DNA of 51,830 nucleotides from Candidatus Limimonas egerieequi. Its GTDB lineage: Bacteria; Bacillota; Clostridia; Oscillospirales; Acutalibacteraceae. Made by a program: the position numbers and the translations under genes. The first letter of the stretch is position 1. The number at the start of each line of letters is the position of its first letter. Below are positions 1 through 8,994 of this stretch, piece after piece. The notes below the pieces were generated by a model. That model saw only the letters and a program-made list of their open reading frames with translations, was not told where the DNA came from and searched no databases. The stretch lies in assembly GCA_018064455.1 (NCBI GenBank), contig JAGHVH010000009.1, positions 1-51,830 on the forward strand, given 5' to 3'.

Positions 1-306
1 ATTCAATCCAAGGTTGATGAGGCTGGTATCGAAATCGTAGAGGCTCGCATCACACACTTGGCTTACGCTCCAGAAATCGCATCTGTAATGCTTCAGCGTC
101 AGCAGGCTTCTGCTATCATCGACGCACGTAAGATGATCGTTGATGGCGCTGTTGGTATGGTTGAGATGGCTCTTGATCGTCTTGAGTCTGGCAACACAGT
201 AAAACTTGATGATGAGCGTAAGGCTGCTATGGTATCAAACCTTCTTGTTGTCCTTTGTGGTAACAAGGATGCACAGCCAATCGTAAATTCTGGAAGCCTC
301 TATTAA
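1..306 (+). CDS. SPFH/band-7 family protein, C-terminal part (5' partial)
   Basis: Open reading frame running in from the left edge, so only the last 101 residues are visible. The sequence ([20 protein letters not shown], then [18 protein letters not shown]) is the end of an SPFH (stomatin/prohibitin/flotillin) domain followed by its amphipathic, Gln/Ala-rich helical tail. Family members form oligomers at the membrane and are linked to microdomain organisation and protein quality control. It ends 19 bases before the ribbon-helix-helix gene and heads the visible part of a co-directional operon that runs to about 4346. A first in-frame ATG-like start is at 58, but the frame is open upstream and the homology begins before it, so 58 is not the true start. 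The family call is firm; the cellular role is not. Confidence 0.85.
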   Translation: MQSKVDEAGIEIVEARITHLAYAPEIASVMLQRQQASAIIDARKMIVDGAVGMVEMALDRLESGNTVKLDDERKAAMVSNLLVVLCGNKDAQPIVNSGSLY

Positions 307-325
307 TTAGGAAAAAGGTGAACTA

Positions 326-544
326 ATGGCTGACGAGAAAAAGCAGGTGCCACTGCGCCTTTCGCCAAAACTTTATAACGCGCTTGCAGCTTGGGCAGAA
401 GATGACTTTAGATCAGTAAATGGTCAAATAGAGTACCTTCTGACCGAGTGTGTCAAGCAGCGCAAAAAGGATGGCAAGTATGTAGGTCAAGACATTGACG
501 CACCGCTTGATATTATAATTAATGACACAAAAGCAGAGGAATAA
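326..544 (+). CDS. Arc/ribbon-helix-helix-type small DNA-binding protein
   Basis: A 72-residue protein with the N-terminal pattern [20 protein letters not shown], then [16 protein letters not shown]: a beta strand plus two helices, as in Arc/MetJ ribbon-helix-helix folds, followed by a basic patch (KQRKKDGK) and an acidic tail. The start ATG at 326 has AGGTGA seven bases upstream. It lies between the SPFH gene and the ABC transporter with only 3 bases to the next start, so it is clearly co-transcribed. No toxin partner is adjacent, so a general DNA-binding or operon-regulatory role is more likely than antitoxin function. The fold is inferred from the sequence pattern; the target is unknown. 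Confidence 0.7.
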   Translation: MADEKKQVPLRLSPKLYNALAAWAEDDFRSVNGQIEYLLTECVKQRKKDGKYVGQDIDAPLDIIINDTKAEE

Positions 545-547
545 ACA

Positions 548-1273
548 ATGATTGTAATTAAAAATTTGACCAAAATATATGGTGATAAAAAAGCAGTAGA
601 TGATTTAAGTCTCACCATTAATGCTGGAGAAATCTATGGCTTTATCGGTCACAATGGCGCCGGTAAAACAACTACTTTAAAGTCTCTTGTAGGTATCCTC
701 AAGTTTGATGAGGGTGAGATTTTGATTGATGACATGTCAATCAAGGACCAGCCTATTGCTTGCAAGAAGATATTTGCTTATATTCCAGATAACCCAGACC
801 TTTACGACTATATGTCTGGTGTTCAGTATTTAAACTTTATTGCAGATGTATTTGAAGTGCCACAGGCAGCTCGTGAGGAGCGTATCCACAAATATGCATC
901 AGCATTCGAAATTGAGGGAGACCTCGCTGAAATGATTTCAGCTTATTCACATGGTATGAAGCAGAAACTTGCTATCATTTCAGCTCTCATTCATGAACCA
1001 AAATATATGATTATGGACGAGCCTTTTGTAGGCCTTGATCCAAAAGCTGCGCATATTGTAAAGGAATATATGCGTGAAATTTGCGACAATGGCGGCGCAA
1101 TTTTCTTCTCAACACACGTACTCGATGTTGCTGAAAAACTCTGTGACAAGATTGCTATCATCAAGGATGGCAAGCTTGTCAAATGTGGCACTATGGAAGA
1201 AGTACGTGGTGATGAATCACTTGAGGAAGTATTCCTTGAGCTTGTTGATGAGACAGCAGGTGAGAACGCATGA
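548..1273 (+). CDS. ABC transporter ATP-binding protein
   Basis: A 241-residue ABC ATPase of the ABC-2 type (CcmA/NatA-like). Visible motifs in order: Walker A GHNGAGKTT near residues 34-42, a degenerate signature (AYSHGMKQKLAII) near 132-144, Walker B YMIMDEPFVGLDP near 154-166, and the switch histidine in FFSTHVLD near 187. Its last four bases overlap the start of the permease gene (1270), which indicates translational coupling and a shared exporter complex. It supplies ATP hydrolysis for the membrane subunit encoded next. The substrate cannot be told from sequence; lipid, peptide or drug export are all possible for this class. Confidence 0.93.
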   Translation: MIVIKNLTKIYGDKKAVDDLSLTINAGEIYGFIGHNGAGKTTTLKSLVGILKFDEGEILIDDMSIKDQPIACKKIFAYIPDNPDLYDYMSGVQYLNFIADVFEVPQAAREERIHKYASAFEIEGDLAEMISAYSHGMKQKLAIISALIHEPKYMIMDEPFVGLDPKAAHIVKEYMREICDNGGAIFFSTHVLDVAEKLCDKIAIIKDGKLVKCGTMEEVRGDESLEEVFLELVDETAGENA

Positions 1274-2901
1274 CAAGGATACTTATAAAAAAGCAACTCC
1301 GCGAGGTTGCTTACTTTTACATAAGGGATCGCAAGACCGGAAAGCGTCAGTCAAAAGGTAAGACGACAGGATTTATATTTCTATGGCTATTAGTATTTGG
1401 TAGCCTCGGCGCCGCTGCCTTTGGACTCTGTGACCTGTTTGGCTCTGTATTTTTTGACATTGGACTTGATTGGTTCTTCTTTGCACTTATGGGTCTTGTT
1501 GCCATCTGTGTTGGTATATTTGGCAGTGTGTTTAGCACATATGCGACTCTCTACAAAGCCAAGGATAATGAGGCTTTGTTGTCGTTGCCAATTGATACAA
1601 AAAAGATCCTTATAGCAAGGCTTACAACGACCTATCTTTTAGGCTGTATTTTCTCGGCACTTTTCTATATTCCAACTCTTATCTACTATTACACACATGT
1701 GACTCAGACAGTAGCAAGTGTTGTTTGCTCACTTTTACAGTTCGTTGTATTCAATATTGCGTCGATGGCGCTTGTGTGCATAATAGGATATTTTGTTGCA
1801 CTTTTGTCATCTCGTTTTGCTGGCAAGTCATATATCACAGTAATTGTAACAATGGGCTTTCTTGTCCTCTATTACTGGGGATATTTCAAACTCATGGGAA
1901 GCATTGAGACGATTGCTGGAAATGGTGTGATTTTCGCTCAAAAGCTTGAAGGAAAAGCATACCTTTTCCGCAAGTTTGGTGAATCATTTATTGGCGATAT
2001 TCCAGCATTCCTTATTTGGACTTTAATAGTAGTAGCTTTATTTGCTGTGGTATTCTTTGTCCTATCGAGCAACTATCTCAAACTCATGACAACCAATAGA
2101 GGTGCTAAAAAGGCGGAATATGTTGCTGAGAAATCTATTAAATCTCGTGGCATCAACAAGGCCCTTCTCATGAAGGAGTGGAAACGCTTTACCAAGAGTG
2201 CAGTGTATTTGATGAACTCGGGTATTGGTGCATTGCTTGTTCCAGTTTTAGCAATCGCTATGATTATAAAAGCGGATGCAATAAGGGAAATGATGGATAA
2301 ATATGTCACTCTGATGACGGCGATGTTCCCGGGTCTTGATGTAAAGGGATATATCCCACTCCTATGCGTTGCAATGATGCTTTTTGTAGGAAGTATGATA
2401 GTGATTACTGCACCAGCAGTTTCACTTGAGGGACAGAGTATTTGGATACTCAAGTCACTCCCAATTGACCCTATTAAGATACTTGATCAGAAGAGGAGAT
2501 TTCACCTCTTGGTTGGTATTCCAGCTGTTGTGATTATGGGACTTGCCTTTGGCTATGTTCTAAAGATGGAAATGGGCGATATAGCCCTCTCAATCCTTGT
2601 TGGCATAGCTTATACACTCCTTAATGCCAATGCTGGTTTGGCGCTCAACCTCCTTATGCCAAACCTCACATGGAAGGACGAGACGGTTCCAGTAAAACAA
2701 AGCACACCAGTTTTAATAGTGATATTTGGTAGTTTCGCAATCATTGTTGGCCTTGGCGCACTTTATATTAAAGTTCTCAAAGATGTATTAACAAATCCAA
2801 TGGATTATGCTATATATGTATTTGTATTCTTTGTTGTTTGTGCAGGCTTCATTCAGAAGTGGATCAATACAAAGGGTGTAGAACGTTGGAATGACTTATA
2901 A
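1270..2901 (+). CDS. ABC-2 type exporter permease
   Basis: A 543-residue membrane protein with a short basic cytoplasmic N-terminus (KKQLREVAYFYIRDRKTGKR), then many hydrophobic segments arranged in two halves, for example LVFGSLGAAAFGLCDLF, FFALMGLVAICVGIFGSVF, and a C-terminal group ending in YAIYVFVFFVVCAGFIQKW. The central soluble loop KSLPIDPIKILDQKR resembles the coupling loop seen twice in large ABC-2 permeases (compare LLSLPIDTKKILIARL in the first half), which suggests internal duplication. It overlaps the ATPase gene by four bases and is its obvious partner. Such half-duplicated permeases are usually annotated as putative ABC exporters. The substrate is not determinable. Confidence 0.85.
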   Translation: MTRILIKKQLREVAYFYIRDRKTGKRQSKGKTTGFIFLWLLVFGSLGAAAFGLCDLFGSVFFDIGLDWFFFALMGLVAICVGIFGSVFSTYATLYKAKDNEALLSLPIDTKKILIARLTTTYLLGCIFSALFYIPTLIYYYTHVTQTVASVVCSLLQFVVFNIASMALVCIIGYFVALLSSRFAGKSYITVIVTMGFLVLYYWGYFKLMGSIETIAGNGVIFAQKLEGKAYLFRKFGESFIGDIPAFLIWTLIVVALFAVVFFVLSSNYLKLMTTNRGAKKAEYVAEKSIKSRGINKALLMKEWKRFTKSAVYLMNSGIGALLVPVLAIAMIIKADAIREMMDKYVTLMTAMFPGLDVKGYIPLLCVAMMLFVGSMIVITAPAVSLEGQSIWILKSLPIDPIKILDQKRRFHLLVGIPAVVIMGLAFGYVLKMEMGDIALSILVGIAYTLLNANAGLALNLLMPNLTWKDETVPVKQSTPVLIVIFGSFAIIVGLGALYIKVLKDVLTNPMDYAIYVFVFFVVCAGFIQKWINTKGVERWNDL

Positions 2902-2910
2902 GGTGATTTT

Positions 2911-3360
2911 ATGCGAAGAACAATAGCTGATTGGATACTTATTGCACTATCAATAGTTGTACTTGTTGCTACCGGAGTATATCTAATTATTGCTTGGGGC
3001 AGTATACCAGACAAGATCCCAACTAATTTTGACTTCTCTGGAAATGTGACGTCGTATGGTGGAAAGGACAACATAATTTTTGCATTTTTAATGGATGTGT
3101 TTGTGTCTGGAACTTTGCTTTTATGTGCTGCTTTTCCAAAGAGCTGGAATGTTCCTGGTAAAGCAAAGAACAATCCAGAGACATATATTGCTGTTAAATA
3201 TATGCTTGAAAGCATGGCACTTCTTCTTGCGCTGTTCCTTGGATATCTCCTCTATACTATGGCTAAACTAATAGCATTAAAATCTGCGGTAATTATAGTA
3301 TTTATTGTTATTTTAGCTATTGGTTCAATCGCACCTTTTGTGATTCCAAAATTTAAATAG
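2911..3360 (+). CDS. DUF1648-domain membrane protein
   Basis: A 149-residue protein with four hydrophobic segments (WILIALSIVVLVATGVYLII; FAFLMDVFVSGTLLLCAAF; SMALLLALFLGYLLYTMA; AVIIVFIVILAIGSIAPFVI). The stretch between the first two contains IPTNFDFSGN, the short loop motif that marks DUF1648, a domain often fused to SdpI-like immunity or transport proteins. The SdpI part is absent here. It starts 9 bases after the permease stop, so it probably belongs to the same exporter operon, either as an accessory subunit or an immunity-like component. The domain call is moderately secure; the role is inference from position. Confidence 0.7.
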   Translation: MRRTIADWILIALSIVVLVATGVYLIIAWGSIPDKIPTNFDFSGNVTSYGGKDNIIFAFLMDVFVSGTLLLCAAFPKSWNVPGKAKNNPETYIAVKYMLESMALLLALFLGYLLYTMAKLIALKSAVIIVFIVILAIGSIAPFVIPKFK

Positions 3361-3371
3361 GAAGGCATTTT

Positions 3372-3860
3372 ATGAAGATATTAGTACTGTCCGATTCACA
3401 CGGTAAGTATCAAAATACTTTTGATATAATTTATGAAAATGCTGACGCTGACGCTATCATCCACTTGGGTGATGGCGTCACTGACGTTGATGAGGCTGCG
3501 CGCGATGTGGCTGATGTGCGTCACTTGAATGCTGCGCGAATTTATAAGGTTCGCGGTAACTGTGACATGTTTTCAAATGAGGCAGTGACTACATTTGAAA
3601 ACATAGGCGGTCACAGGTTTTATGTAACACACGGATACCAGCAGGGTGTCAAGTCCGCTGCTGGCCGTGACGCACTCTATGTTGACGCGCGCAATAACGG
3701 CCTTGATGTGGCCCTTTTTGGACACACTCACAAGGCCCTTCTCGAAGAGCGTGACGGTGTCACACTCTTTAATCCTGGCGCCGTTTTAAAGGGTCAATAT
3801 GGTGTTATCACCATAGACGACAAAACCGGCGCGCTAACCTTTGAACACAAGGAAATATGA
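3372..3860 (+). CDS. YfcE/MJ0936-family metallophosphoesterase
   Basis: A 162-residue calcineurin-like phosphoesterase. All metal-binding blocks are visible: DSHGK (residues 8-12), HLGDG (about 31-35), GNCD (about 62-65), THGY (about 85-88) and GHTHKA (about 116-121). The family hydrolyses phosphodiesters with Mn2+ or similar metals and is cytoplasmic; the physiological substrate is usually unknown. Start ATG at 3372 has GGAAGG upstream. Only 9 bases separate it from the macro-domain gene. Two nucleotide-handling hydrolases side by side suggest a shared job in clearing nucleotide-derived metabolites, but that is inference. Confidence 0.9.
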   Translation: MKILVLSDSHGKYQNTFDIIYENADADAIIHLGDGVTDVDEAARDVADVRHLNAARIYKVRGNCDMFSNEAVTTFENIGGHRFYVTHGYQQGVKSAAGRDALYVDARNNGLDVALFGHTHKALLEERDGVTLFNPGAVLKGQYGVITIDDKTGALTFEHKEI

Positions 3861-3869
3861 GGTGACATT

Positions 3870-4346
3870 ATGCCTGTAGAAGTAGTAAAAGGTGACATCA
3901 CAAAACTCTCTGTTGATGCTGTTGTTAATGCCGCAAATTCAAGCCTTCTTGGCGGTGGAGGAGTGGATGGCGCGATACATTGTGCAGCGGGCCCAGAGCT
4001 CCTTGCTGAGTGCCGTACACTAGGCGGTTGCAAGACGGGTGAGGCCAAGATTACAATGGGCTATAACATGCCTTGTAAGTACATTATTCACACGGTAGGA
4101 CCAGTGTGGGGTGGAGGCTCAAATGGTGAGGAAAACCTCCTTCGCTCCTGCTATAAAAACTCCCTTGAACTTGCATTTACACATGATTGTGAAAGCGTTG
4201 CTTTCCCACTGATTTCTGCCGGCGTCTATGGTTATCCAAAGCAGGATGCTTTTGACATAGCAAAAGAGGAGTGTAACAAGTTTTTAGAGTCACATGATAT
4301 GAAACTTTACATCGTTGTCTTTGATGATCGAGGTCTTAATTTATAG
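3870..4346 (+). CDS. Macro-domain protein, O-acetyl-ADP-ribose deacetylase type
   Basis: A 158-residue single macro domain. The ADP-ribose binding signatures are present: [20 protein letters not shown], with the NAAN asparagine, then [14 protein letters not shown], then [11 protein letters not shown] near the C-terminus. This arrangement matches the YmdB/MacroD group, which removes acetyl from O-acetyl-ADP-ribose and can hydrolyse mono-ADP-ribose from protein. It is the last gene of the operon starting before base 1 and ends 10 bases before the terminator stem. Length is normal for the stand-alone bacterial form. Confidence 0.9.
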   Translation: MPVEVVKGDITKLSVDAVVNAANSSLLGGGGVDGAIHCAAGPELLAECRTLGGCKTGEAKITMGYNMPCKYIIHTVGPVWGGGSNGEENLLRSCYKNSLELAFTHDCESVAFPLISAGVYGYPKQDAFDIAKEECNKFLESHDMKLYIVVFDDRGLNL

Positions 4347-4349
4347 CAA

Positions 4350-4392
4350 AAAAATAAGCTAAGTTCCAACCGGAACTTAGCTTTTATTTTTT
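4350..4392. terminator. Bidirectional rho-independent terminator between macro gene and ndk
   Basis: Perfect 12-bp stem AAGCTAAGTTCC (4356-4367), loop AACC, GGAACTTAGCTT (4372-4383), with an A-run before and a T-run after it. It can therefore stop transcription from both convergent units. Confidence 0.9.
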
Positions 4393-4398
4393 GTCCTC

Positions 4399-4806
4399 TT
4401 ATGCCTCTGGACCAAAGAAACGCTTGATTTCAATTTCAGCTGTATCTGGGCCGTCAGAACCATGGATGATGTTGTAAGTTGTAGATGTTGCATAGTCGCC
4501 ACGGATTGTACCAGCGAGAGCATCTTCGTACTTTGTAGCACCCATAAGGCCACGCATACCAGAGATGACGTTTTCGCCCTCAACAATCATAGCAACTACT
4601 GGGCCAGATGTCATATATTCAAGCATACCAGGGAAGAAAGGCTTGTCAGCAACGTGTGCATAGTGCTCGCGGAGGATAGCCTCATCAAGGTTCTTCATTT
4701 CCATTCTTACGATTTTGAAGCCCTTATTTTCGATTCGAGAAATTACTTCGCCCATAAGGCCACGTTTAACGCAGTCAGGCTTGAGCATGATGTATGTTCT
4801 TTCCAT
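4399..4806 (-). CDS. ndk: Nucleoside diphosphate kinase
   Basis: A 135-residue NDK that transfers the gamma phosphate from ATP to other NDPs through a phosphohistidine. Family blocks are visible: ERTYIMLKPDCVKRGLMGEV at the N-terminus, REHYAHVADKPFF, then GTIRGDYA and the active-site histidine in NIIHGSDG. The open frame extends upstream to 4899, but the start chosen is the ATG at 4806 because it begins the conserved domain and has AAGGAG eight bases before it. A probable minus-strand promoter with the extended -10 TGTTAAAAT (4841-4849 on the plus strand) lies just upstream. It is monocistronic and convergent with the macro gene. Confidence 0.96.
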   Translation of the reverse strand: MERTYIMLKPDCVKRGLMGEVISRIENKGFKIVRMEMKNLDEAILREHYAHVADKPFFPGMLEYMTSGPVVAMIVEGENVISGMRGLMGATKYEDALAGTIRGDYATSTTYNIIHGSDGPDTAEIEIKRFFGPEA

Positions 4807-4840
4807 AAATTTAACTCCTTTTAATTGGATTAACATCACT

Positions 4841-4849
4841 ATTTTAACA
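4841..4849 (-). promoter_or_regulatory. Extended -10 element of ndk
   Basis: Reading on the minus strand, TGTTAAAAT sits 35 bases upstream of the ndk ATG. A TG dinucleotide one base before TAAAAT makes an extended -10; the -35 (TTTAAA at 17 bp) is weak. The same nonamer occurs before tuf, metG and polA in this window. Confidence 0.55.
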
Positions 4850-4946
4850 AAAAAACTGACACTTTTAAAGGGGGTATTTTGAATACAAAAAATAGGCAAA
4901 ATACAAAACGCCCGGGTGGGTGTATTAGAAACTTATTAAAAAGGTG

Positions 4947-4975
4947 TTGACTCAGGGCTTTTTTTTCGATATAAT
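4947..4975 (+). promoter_or_regulatory. rpoBC promoter
   Basis: TTGACT (4947-4952), 17-bp spacer, TATAAT (4970-4975): near-perfect sigma-A promoter, giving a leader of about 100 bases before rpoB. The leader is T-rich, then contains the 12-base sequence TTCTAAACTAAT twice in tandem (5036-5047 and 5049-5060) just ahead of the ribosome-binding site. Confidence 0.9.
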
Positions 4976-5035
4976 TCGACCACTTTCGCTTTTTTTCTTT
5001 TATATTTATTTATATATAAAGGGATTTTGCGATGA

Positions 5036-5060
5036 TTCTAAACTAATTTTCTAAACTAAT
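5036..5060 (+). repeat. Tandem 12-base repeat in the rpoB leader
   Basis: TTCTAAACTAAT occurs at 5036-5047 and again at 5049-5060, separated by one base. It lies directly upstream of the rpoB Shine-Dalgarno. No function is evident. Confidence 0.8.
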
Positions 5061-5080
5061 GAACGGAGTGAAAACAGTCT

Positions 5081-8000
5081 ATGGTAAATGTTAAACCGAC
5101 CAATCTCGGCAATACCACAAGAATGAACTTCGCCAAAATCAATGAAGTTATGGAAATGCCAAACCTCATTGAAGTGCAGAAGAATTCTTACCAGTGGTTT
5201 TTAGATGTCGGACTTAAAGAAGTCTTCCGTGACATCTCCGAGATCACTGACTACACTGGAAACTTGGTACTTGAGTTCATCGATTACAAAATGGATGACC
5301 ATCCAAAGTACACAGTAAAAGAGTGTAAGGAAAGAGACGCAACTTATGCAGCACCTCTTCGCGTTACAGCAAGACTCTATAACAAGGAGACAGGTGAGGT
5401 TAAGGAATCTGACGTCTATATGGGTGACTTCCCTCTTATGACAGAGAGCGGTACATTCGTAATCAATGGTGCAGAGCGTGCTATCGTTTCCCAGCTCGTA
5501 CGTTCTCCAGGCGTATACTTTGACATGACTCACGATAAGACAGGTAAGGAGCTCTATACTTCTACTGTTATTCCTAACCGTGGTGCATGGCTCGAATACG
5601 AATCAGACCAGAACGATATCTTCTATGTTCGTATCGACAAGAACAGAAAACTTTACATTACAACTTTCATCCGCGCACTTGGTCTTGGTACTAACCAAGA
5701 GATCCTTGATTTCTTCGGCGCAGACGAAAGAATCATGGCTACGCTCGAGCGTGATACAACTAAGAACGCTGAGGAAGCATTACTCGAAGTTTACAAGAAA
5801 CTTCGTCCAGGCGAGCCACCAACGCTTGAAACAGCTCAGGCTCACCTTGATGGTCTCTTCTTTGACGCTCATCGTTATGACCTCTCTCGCGTAGGCCGTT
5901 ATAAATACAACAAGAAGCTCGCTATTTCTCAGCGTCTTGTTGGCAACAAGCTTGCACAGCCTATCATCAATGAGGCAACAGGCGAACTCCTTGCAGACGC
6001 AGGCGAAATCATCACAGCTGATAAGGCATATGAGATTGAGCAGGCTGGCGTTATGCAGGCATTCGTTGACGTAGATGGCAAGGAAATCAAAGTCGTTTCA
6101 AACGGCATGGTTGACGCCCTTCCATACCTCAAGGGTCTCAAGATTACAGAGGACGAACTTGAGGAAATCGCTATCAACGAAAAGGTTCGCTATAGCATCC
6201 TCATGGAAGTACTTGCAACAAGCAAGAAGAAAAAAGATGTTTTGGAAGCACTCGCAGTTCGTTGTGATGACCTTATTCCAAAGCACATTATCATTGACGA
6301 TATCTTTGCATCAATTAACTATATGAACTGCCTTGCAGCAAATATCGGTACAATTGATGATATCGACCACCTTGGCAACCGCCGTATCCGTTCAGTCGGC
6401 GAATTACTCCAGAATCAGTTTAGAATTGGCTTTACACGTATGGAGAGAGTTGTACGTGAGCGTATGTCTCTCCAAGCTCAGGAACCAGAGAAGGCAACTC
6501 CACAGGCTCTTATTAACATCAGACCTGTAGTGGCTGCAGTTAAGGAATTCTTCGGTTCTTCACCACTTTCACAGTTTATGGACCAGACAAACCCTCTTGC
6601 TGAGCTTACTCACAAGCGTCGTTTGTCAGCCCTCGGTCCTGGCGGTCTTTCACGTGACCGTGCCGGATTCGAAGTTCGTGACGTTCACTACAGCCACTAT
6701 GGTCGTATGTGTCCTATCGAGACTCCAGAAGGTCCTAACATCGGTCTTATCTCTTACCTCGCAACATTTGCTCGTATCAATAAGTACGGCTTTATCGAGG
6801 CTCCTTTCCGCAAGATTGATAAGGAGACAGGCCGCGTTCTTGACGAAGTTGTTTATATGACAGCTGACGTCGAGGATAACTACAGAGTAGCACAGGCTAA
6901 CGAACCTCTTGATGAGGAAGGCCATTTCATGCGTGAAAAGGTAACTATCCGTTACCGTGATGGTTTCGATGAAGTTGACCGTTCAATCCCTGATTACATG
7001 GACGTATCTCCAAGAATGCTTGTATCAGTTGCTACAGCAATGATCCCATTCCTTGAGAACGATGACGCGAACCGTGCACTCATGGGTTCAAACATGCAGC
7101 GTCAGGCTGTTCCTCTTATGAAGACTCAGGCACCATTCGTTGGTACTGGTATGGAGCACAAGGCTGCTGTTGACTCAGGTGTTGTAGTTCTTGCAAAGCG
7201 TGCTGGTAAGGTTATCCACGTTGATGCAGACTCAATTGAGATTGAGACAGACAAGGGCGAGATTGATTCTTATGAGCTTATCAAGTTCATGCGTTCAAAC
7301 CAGGGCACATGTGTAAACCAGCGTCCAATCGTTTCCCTTGGTCAAAAGGTAGTAGCAAAAGAAGTTATCGCTGATGGTCCTGCAACATCACACGGTGAAA
7401 TCTCCCTTGGTAAGAATGCCCTTATCGGCTTCATGACTTGGGAAGGTTACAACTACGAGGATGCTGTTCTTCTTAACGAAAAGATTGTTCGCGACGATGT
7501 TTATACTTCAATTCACATTGAGGAATATGAACTCGAAGCTCGTGATACAAAGCTTGGACCAGAAGAGATTACTCGTGATATTCCAAACGTTGGTGACGAT
7601 GCTCTCGCTGACCTTGACGAATTCGGTATTATCCGTATCGGTGCAGAGGTTCACTCAGGTGACATCCTTGTTGGTAAGGTAACACCAAAGGGCGAGACAG
7701 AGCTCACAGCAGAAGAGCGTCTTCTTCGTGCAATCTTTGGTGAGAAGGCACGTGAAGTACGTGATACATCTCTCCGTGTACCTCACGGTGAGTACGGTAT
7801 CGTAGTTAACGTAGAAGTATTCACAAGAGAGAATTCTGATGAACTTTCTCCTGGTGTAAACAAGGTTGTACGTTGCTACATCGCTCAGAAGAGAAAGATT
7901 CAAGTCGGCGATAAGATGGCCGGCCGTCATGGTAACAAGGGTGTTGTATCACGCATCCTTCCTCAGGAGGATATGCCATTCCTTCCTGATGGTACTCCAC

Positions 8001-8980
8001 TTGACATCGTACTTAACCCACTCGGTGTTCCATCTCGTATGAACATCGGTCAGGTTCTTGAAGTTAACATCGGTATGGCAGCTCGTCTTAAGGGCTGGAA
8101 GATCATGACACCTGTATTCGATGGTGCTCATGAGGAAGATGTTCAGTACTTCTTGTCAGAGTCAAAGCTCCTCTCAGAGGGCAATGATAAGATTCGCGAA
8201 CTCGTACTCAAGTATGAGGATATGAATGCTAAAACAGGTTACAACCTTGTTGACCTCATCGAGTTCTTAAAGGCAAATACAAAGACAGAAGAAGAGCACG
8301 CATTTATTGATGCAGCTTACGAATACCGCTTTGGTAAGACAAAGCTTATTGATGGTCGTACAGGTAAGCCATTCGATAACCCAGTTACAGTTGGTGTTAT
8401 GTATTACCTCAAGCTTCATCACCTTGTTGATGATAAGATTCACGCACGTTCAACAGGTCCTTACAGCCTTGTTACTCAGCAGCCACTCGGTGGTAAAGCT
8501 CAGTTCGGTGGCCAGCGTTTCGGTGAAATGGAAGTTTGGGCACTTGAGGCTTATGGTGCTGCTTATACTCTTCAGGAAATCCTTACAATCAAGTCTGACG
8601 ATATCGTAGGTCGTGTTAAGACATACGAAGCTATCGTTAAGGGACAGAGCGTTCCAAAGTCAGGCGTTCCAGAGTCATTCAAGGTACTCATCAAGGAACT
8701 CCAGTCACTCGGTCTTGATGTTAAGGTTCTTGATAAGGACGATAATGAAATCGACTTAAAGCAGAACTTTGATACTGATGACGTTAACTTCCGTCTTGTT
8801 GAAAACGAGAACTTCAAACCTCAGTATGTAAATGATGCAGAGGGTGCAGAAGGTTTCGCTACAACTCTTGACGAGAACGGTGAAGTTATCGAAGAAGAGT
8901 TCGATGAAGAAGCAGAATTTTCTAATGACTTAGATGACATCGAAGGTCCAACAGACTTTGAGATGGGCATTGAAGAATAA
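5081..8980 (+). CDS. rpoB: RNA polymerase beta subunit
   Basis: A 1299-residue beta subunit, of ordinary length for Clostridia. The rifampicin pocket lies at about residues 491-522 ([17 protein letters not shown], then [14 protein letters not shown]) with the usual susceptible-type residues at Q, D, H and S positions. [14 protein letters not shown] follows near 545, and the active-site loop [14 protein letters not shown] near 937-950. The C-terminus ends in a strongly acidic tail of about 45 residues. Start ATG at 5081 follows GGAGTG. It is followed after 14 bases by rpoC, with which it forms one transcript from the 4947 promoter. The usual upstream rplJ-rplL genes are not adjacent; ndk lies there instead. 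Confidence 0.98.
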   Translation: MVNVKPTNLGNTTRMNFAKINEVMEMPNLIEVQKNSYQWFLDVGLKEVFRDISEITDYTGNLVLEFIDYKMDDHPKYTVKECKERDATYAAPLRVTARLYNKETGEVKESDVYMGDFPLMTESGTFVINGAERAIVSQLVRSPGVYFDMTHDKTGKELYTSTVIPNRGAWLEYESDQNDIFYVRIDKNRKLYITTFIRALGLGTNQEILDFFGADERIMATLERDTTKNAEEALLEVYKKLRPGEPPTLETAQAHLDGLFFDAHRYDLSRVGRYKYNKKLAISQRLVGNKLAQPIINEATGELLADAGEIITADKAYEIEQAGVMQAFVDVDGKEIKVVSNGMVDALPYLKGLKITEDELEEIAINEKVRYSILMEVLATSKKKKDVLEALAVRCDDLIPKHIIIDDIFASINYMNCLAANIGTIDDIDHLGNRRIRSVGELLQNQFRIGFTRMERVVRERMSLQAQEPEKATPQALINIRPVVAAVKEFFGSSPLSQFMDQTNPLAELTHKRRLSALGPGGLSRDRAGFEVRDVHYSHYGRMCPIETPEGPNIGLISYLATFARINKYGFIEAPFRKIDKETGRVLDEVVYMTADVEDNYRVAQANEPLDEEGHFMREKVTIRYRDGFDEVDRSIPDYMDVSPRMLVSVATAMIPFLENDDANRALMGSNMQRQAVPLMKTQAPFVGTGMEHKAAVDSGVVVLAKRAGKVIHVDADSIEIETDKGEIDSYELIKFMRSNQGTCVNQRPIVSLGQKVVAKEVIADGPATSHGEISLGKNALIGFMTWEGYNYEDAVLLNEKIVRDDVYTSIHIEEYELEARDTKLGPEEITRDIPNVGDDALADLDEFGIIRIGAEVHSGDILVGKVTPKGETELTAEERLLRAIFGEKAREVRDTSLRVPHGEYGIVVNVEVFTRENSDELSPGVNKVVRCYIAQKRKIQVGDKMAGRHGNKGVVSRILPQEDMPFLPDGTPLDIVLNPLGVPSRMNIGQVLEVNIGMAARLKGWKIMTPVFDGAHEEDVQYFLSESKLLSEGNDKIRELVLKYEDMNAKTGYNLVDLIEFLKANTKTEEEHAFIDAAYEYRFGKTKLIDGRTGKPFDNPVTVGVMYYLKLHHLVDDKIHARSTGPYSLVTQQPLGGKAQFGGQRFGEMEVWALEAYGAAYTLQEILTIKSDDIVGRVKTYEAIVKGQSVPKSGVPESFKVLIKELQSLGLDVKVLDKDDNEIDLKQNFDTDDVNFRLVENENFKPQYVNDAEGAEGFATTLDENGEVIEEEFDEEAEFSNDLDDIEGPTDFEMGIEE

Positions 8981-8994
8981 GGAGGGGAGCTAAC

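Noticed and set aside
5059-5094. Short reading frame (12 codons with the stop) overlapping the rpoB start in another frame, and a four-codon frame at 5033
   Set aside because: The overlapping frame has no Shine-Dalgarno, and the four-codon one is too short to judge; no sign of a regulatory leader peptide such as repeated codons.
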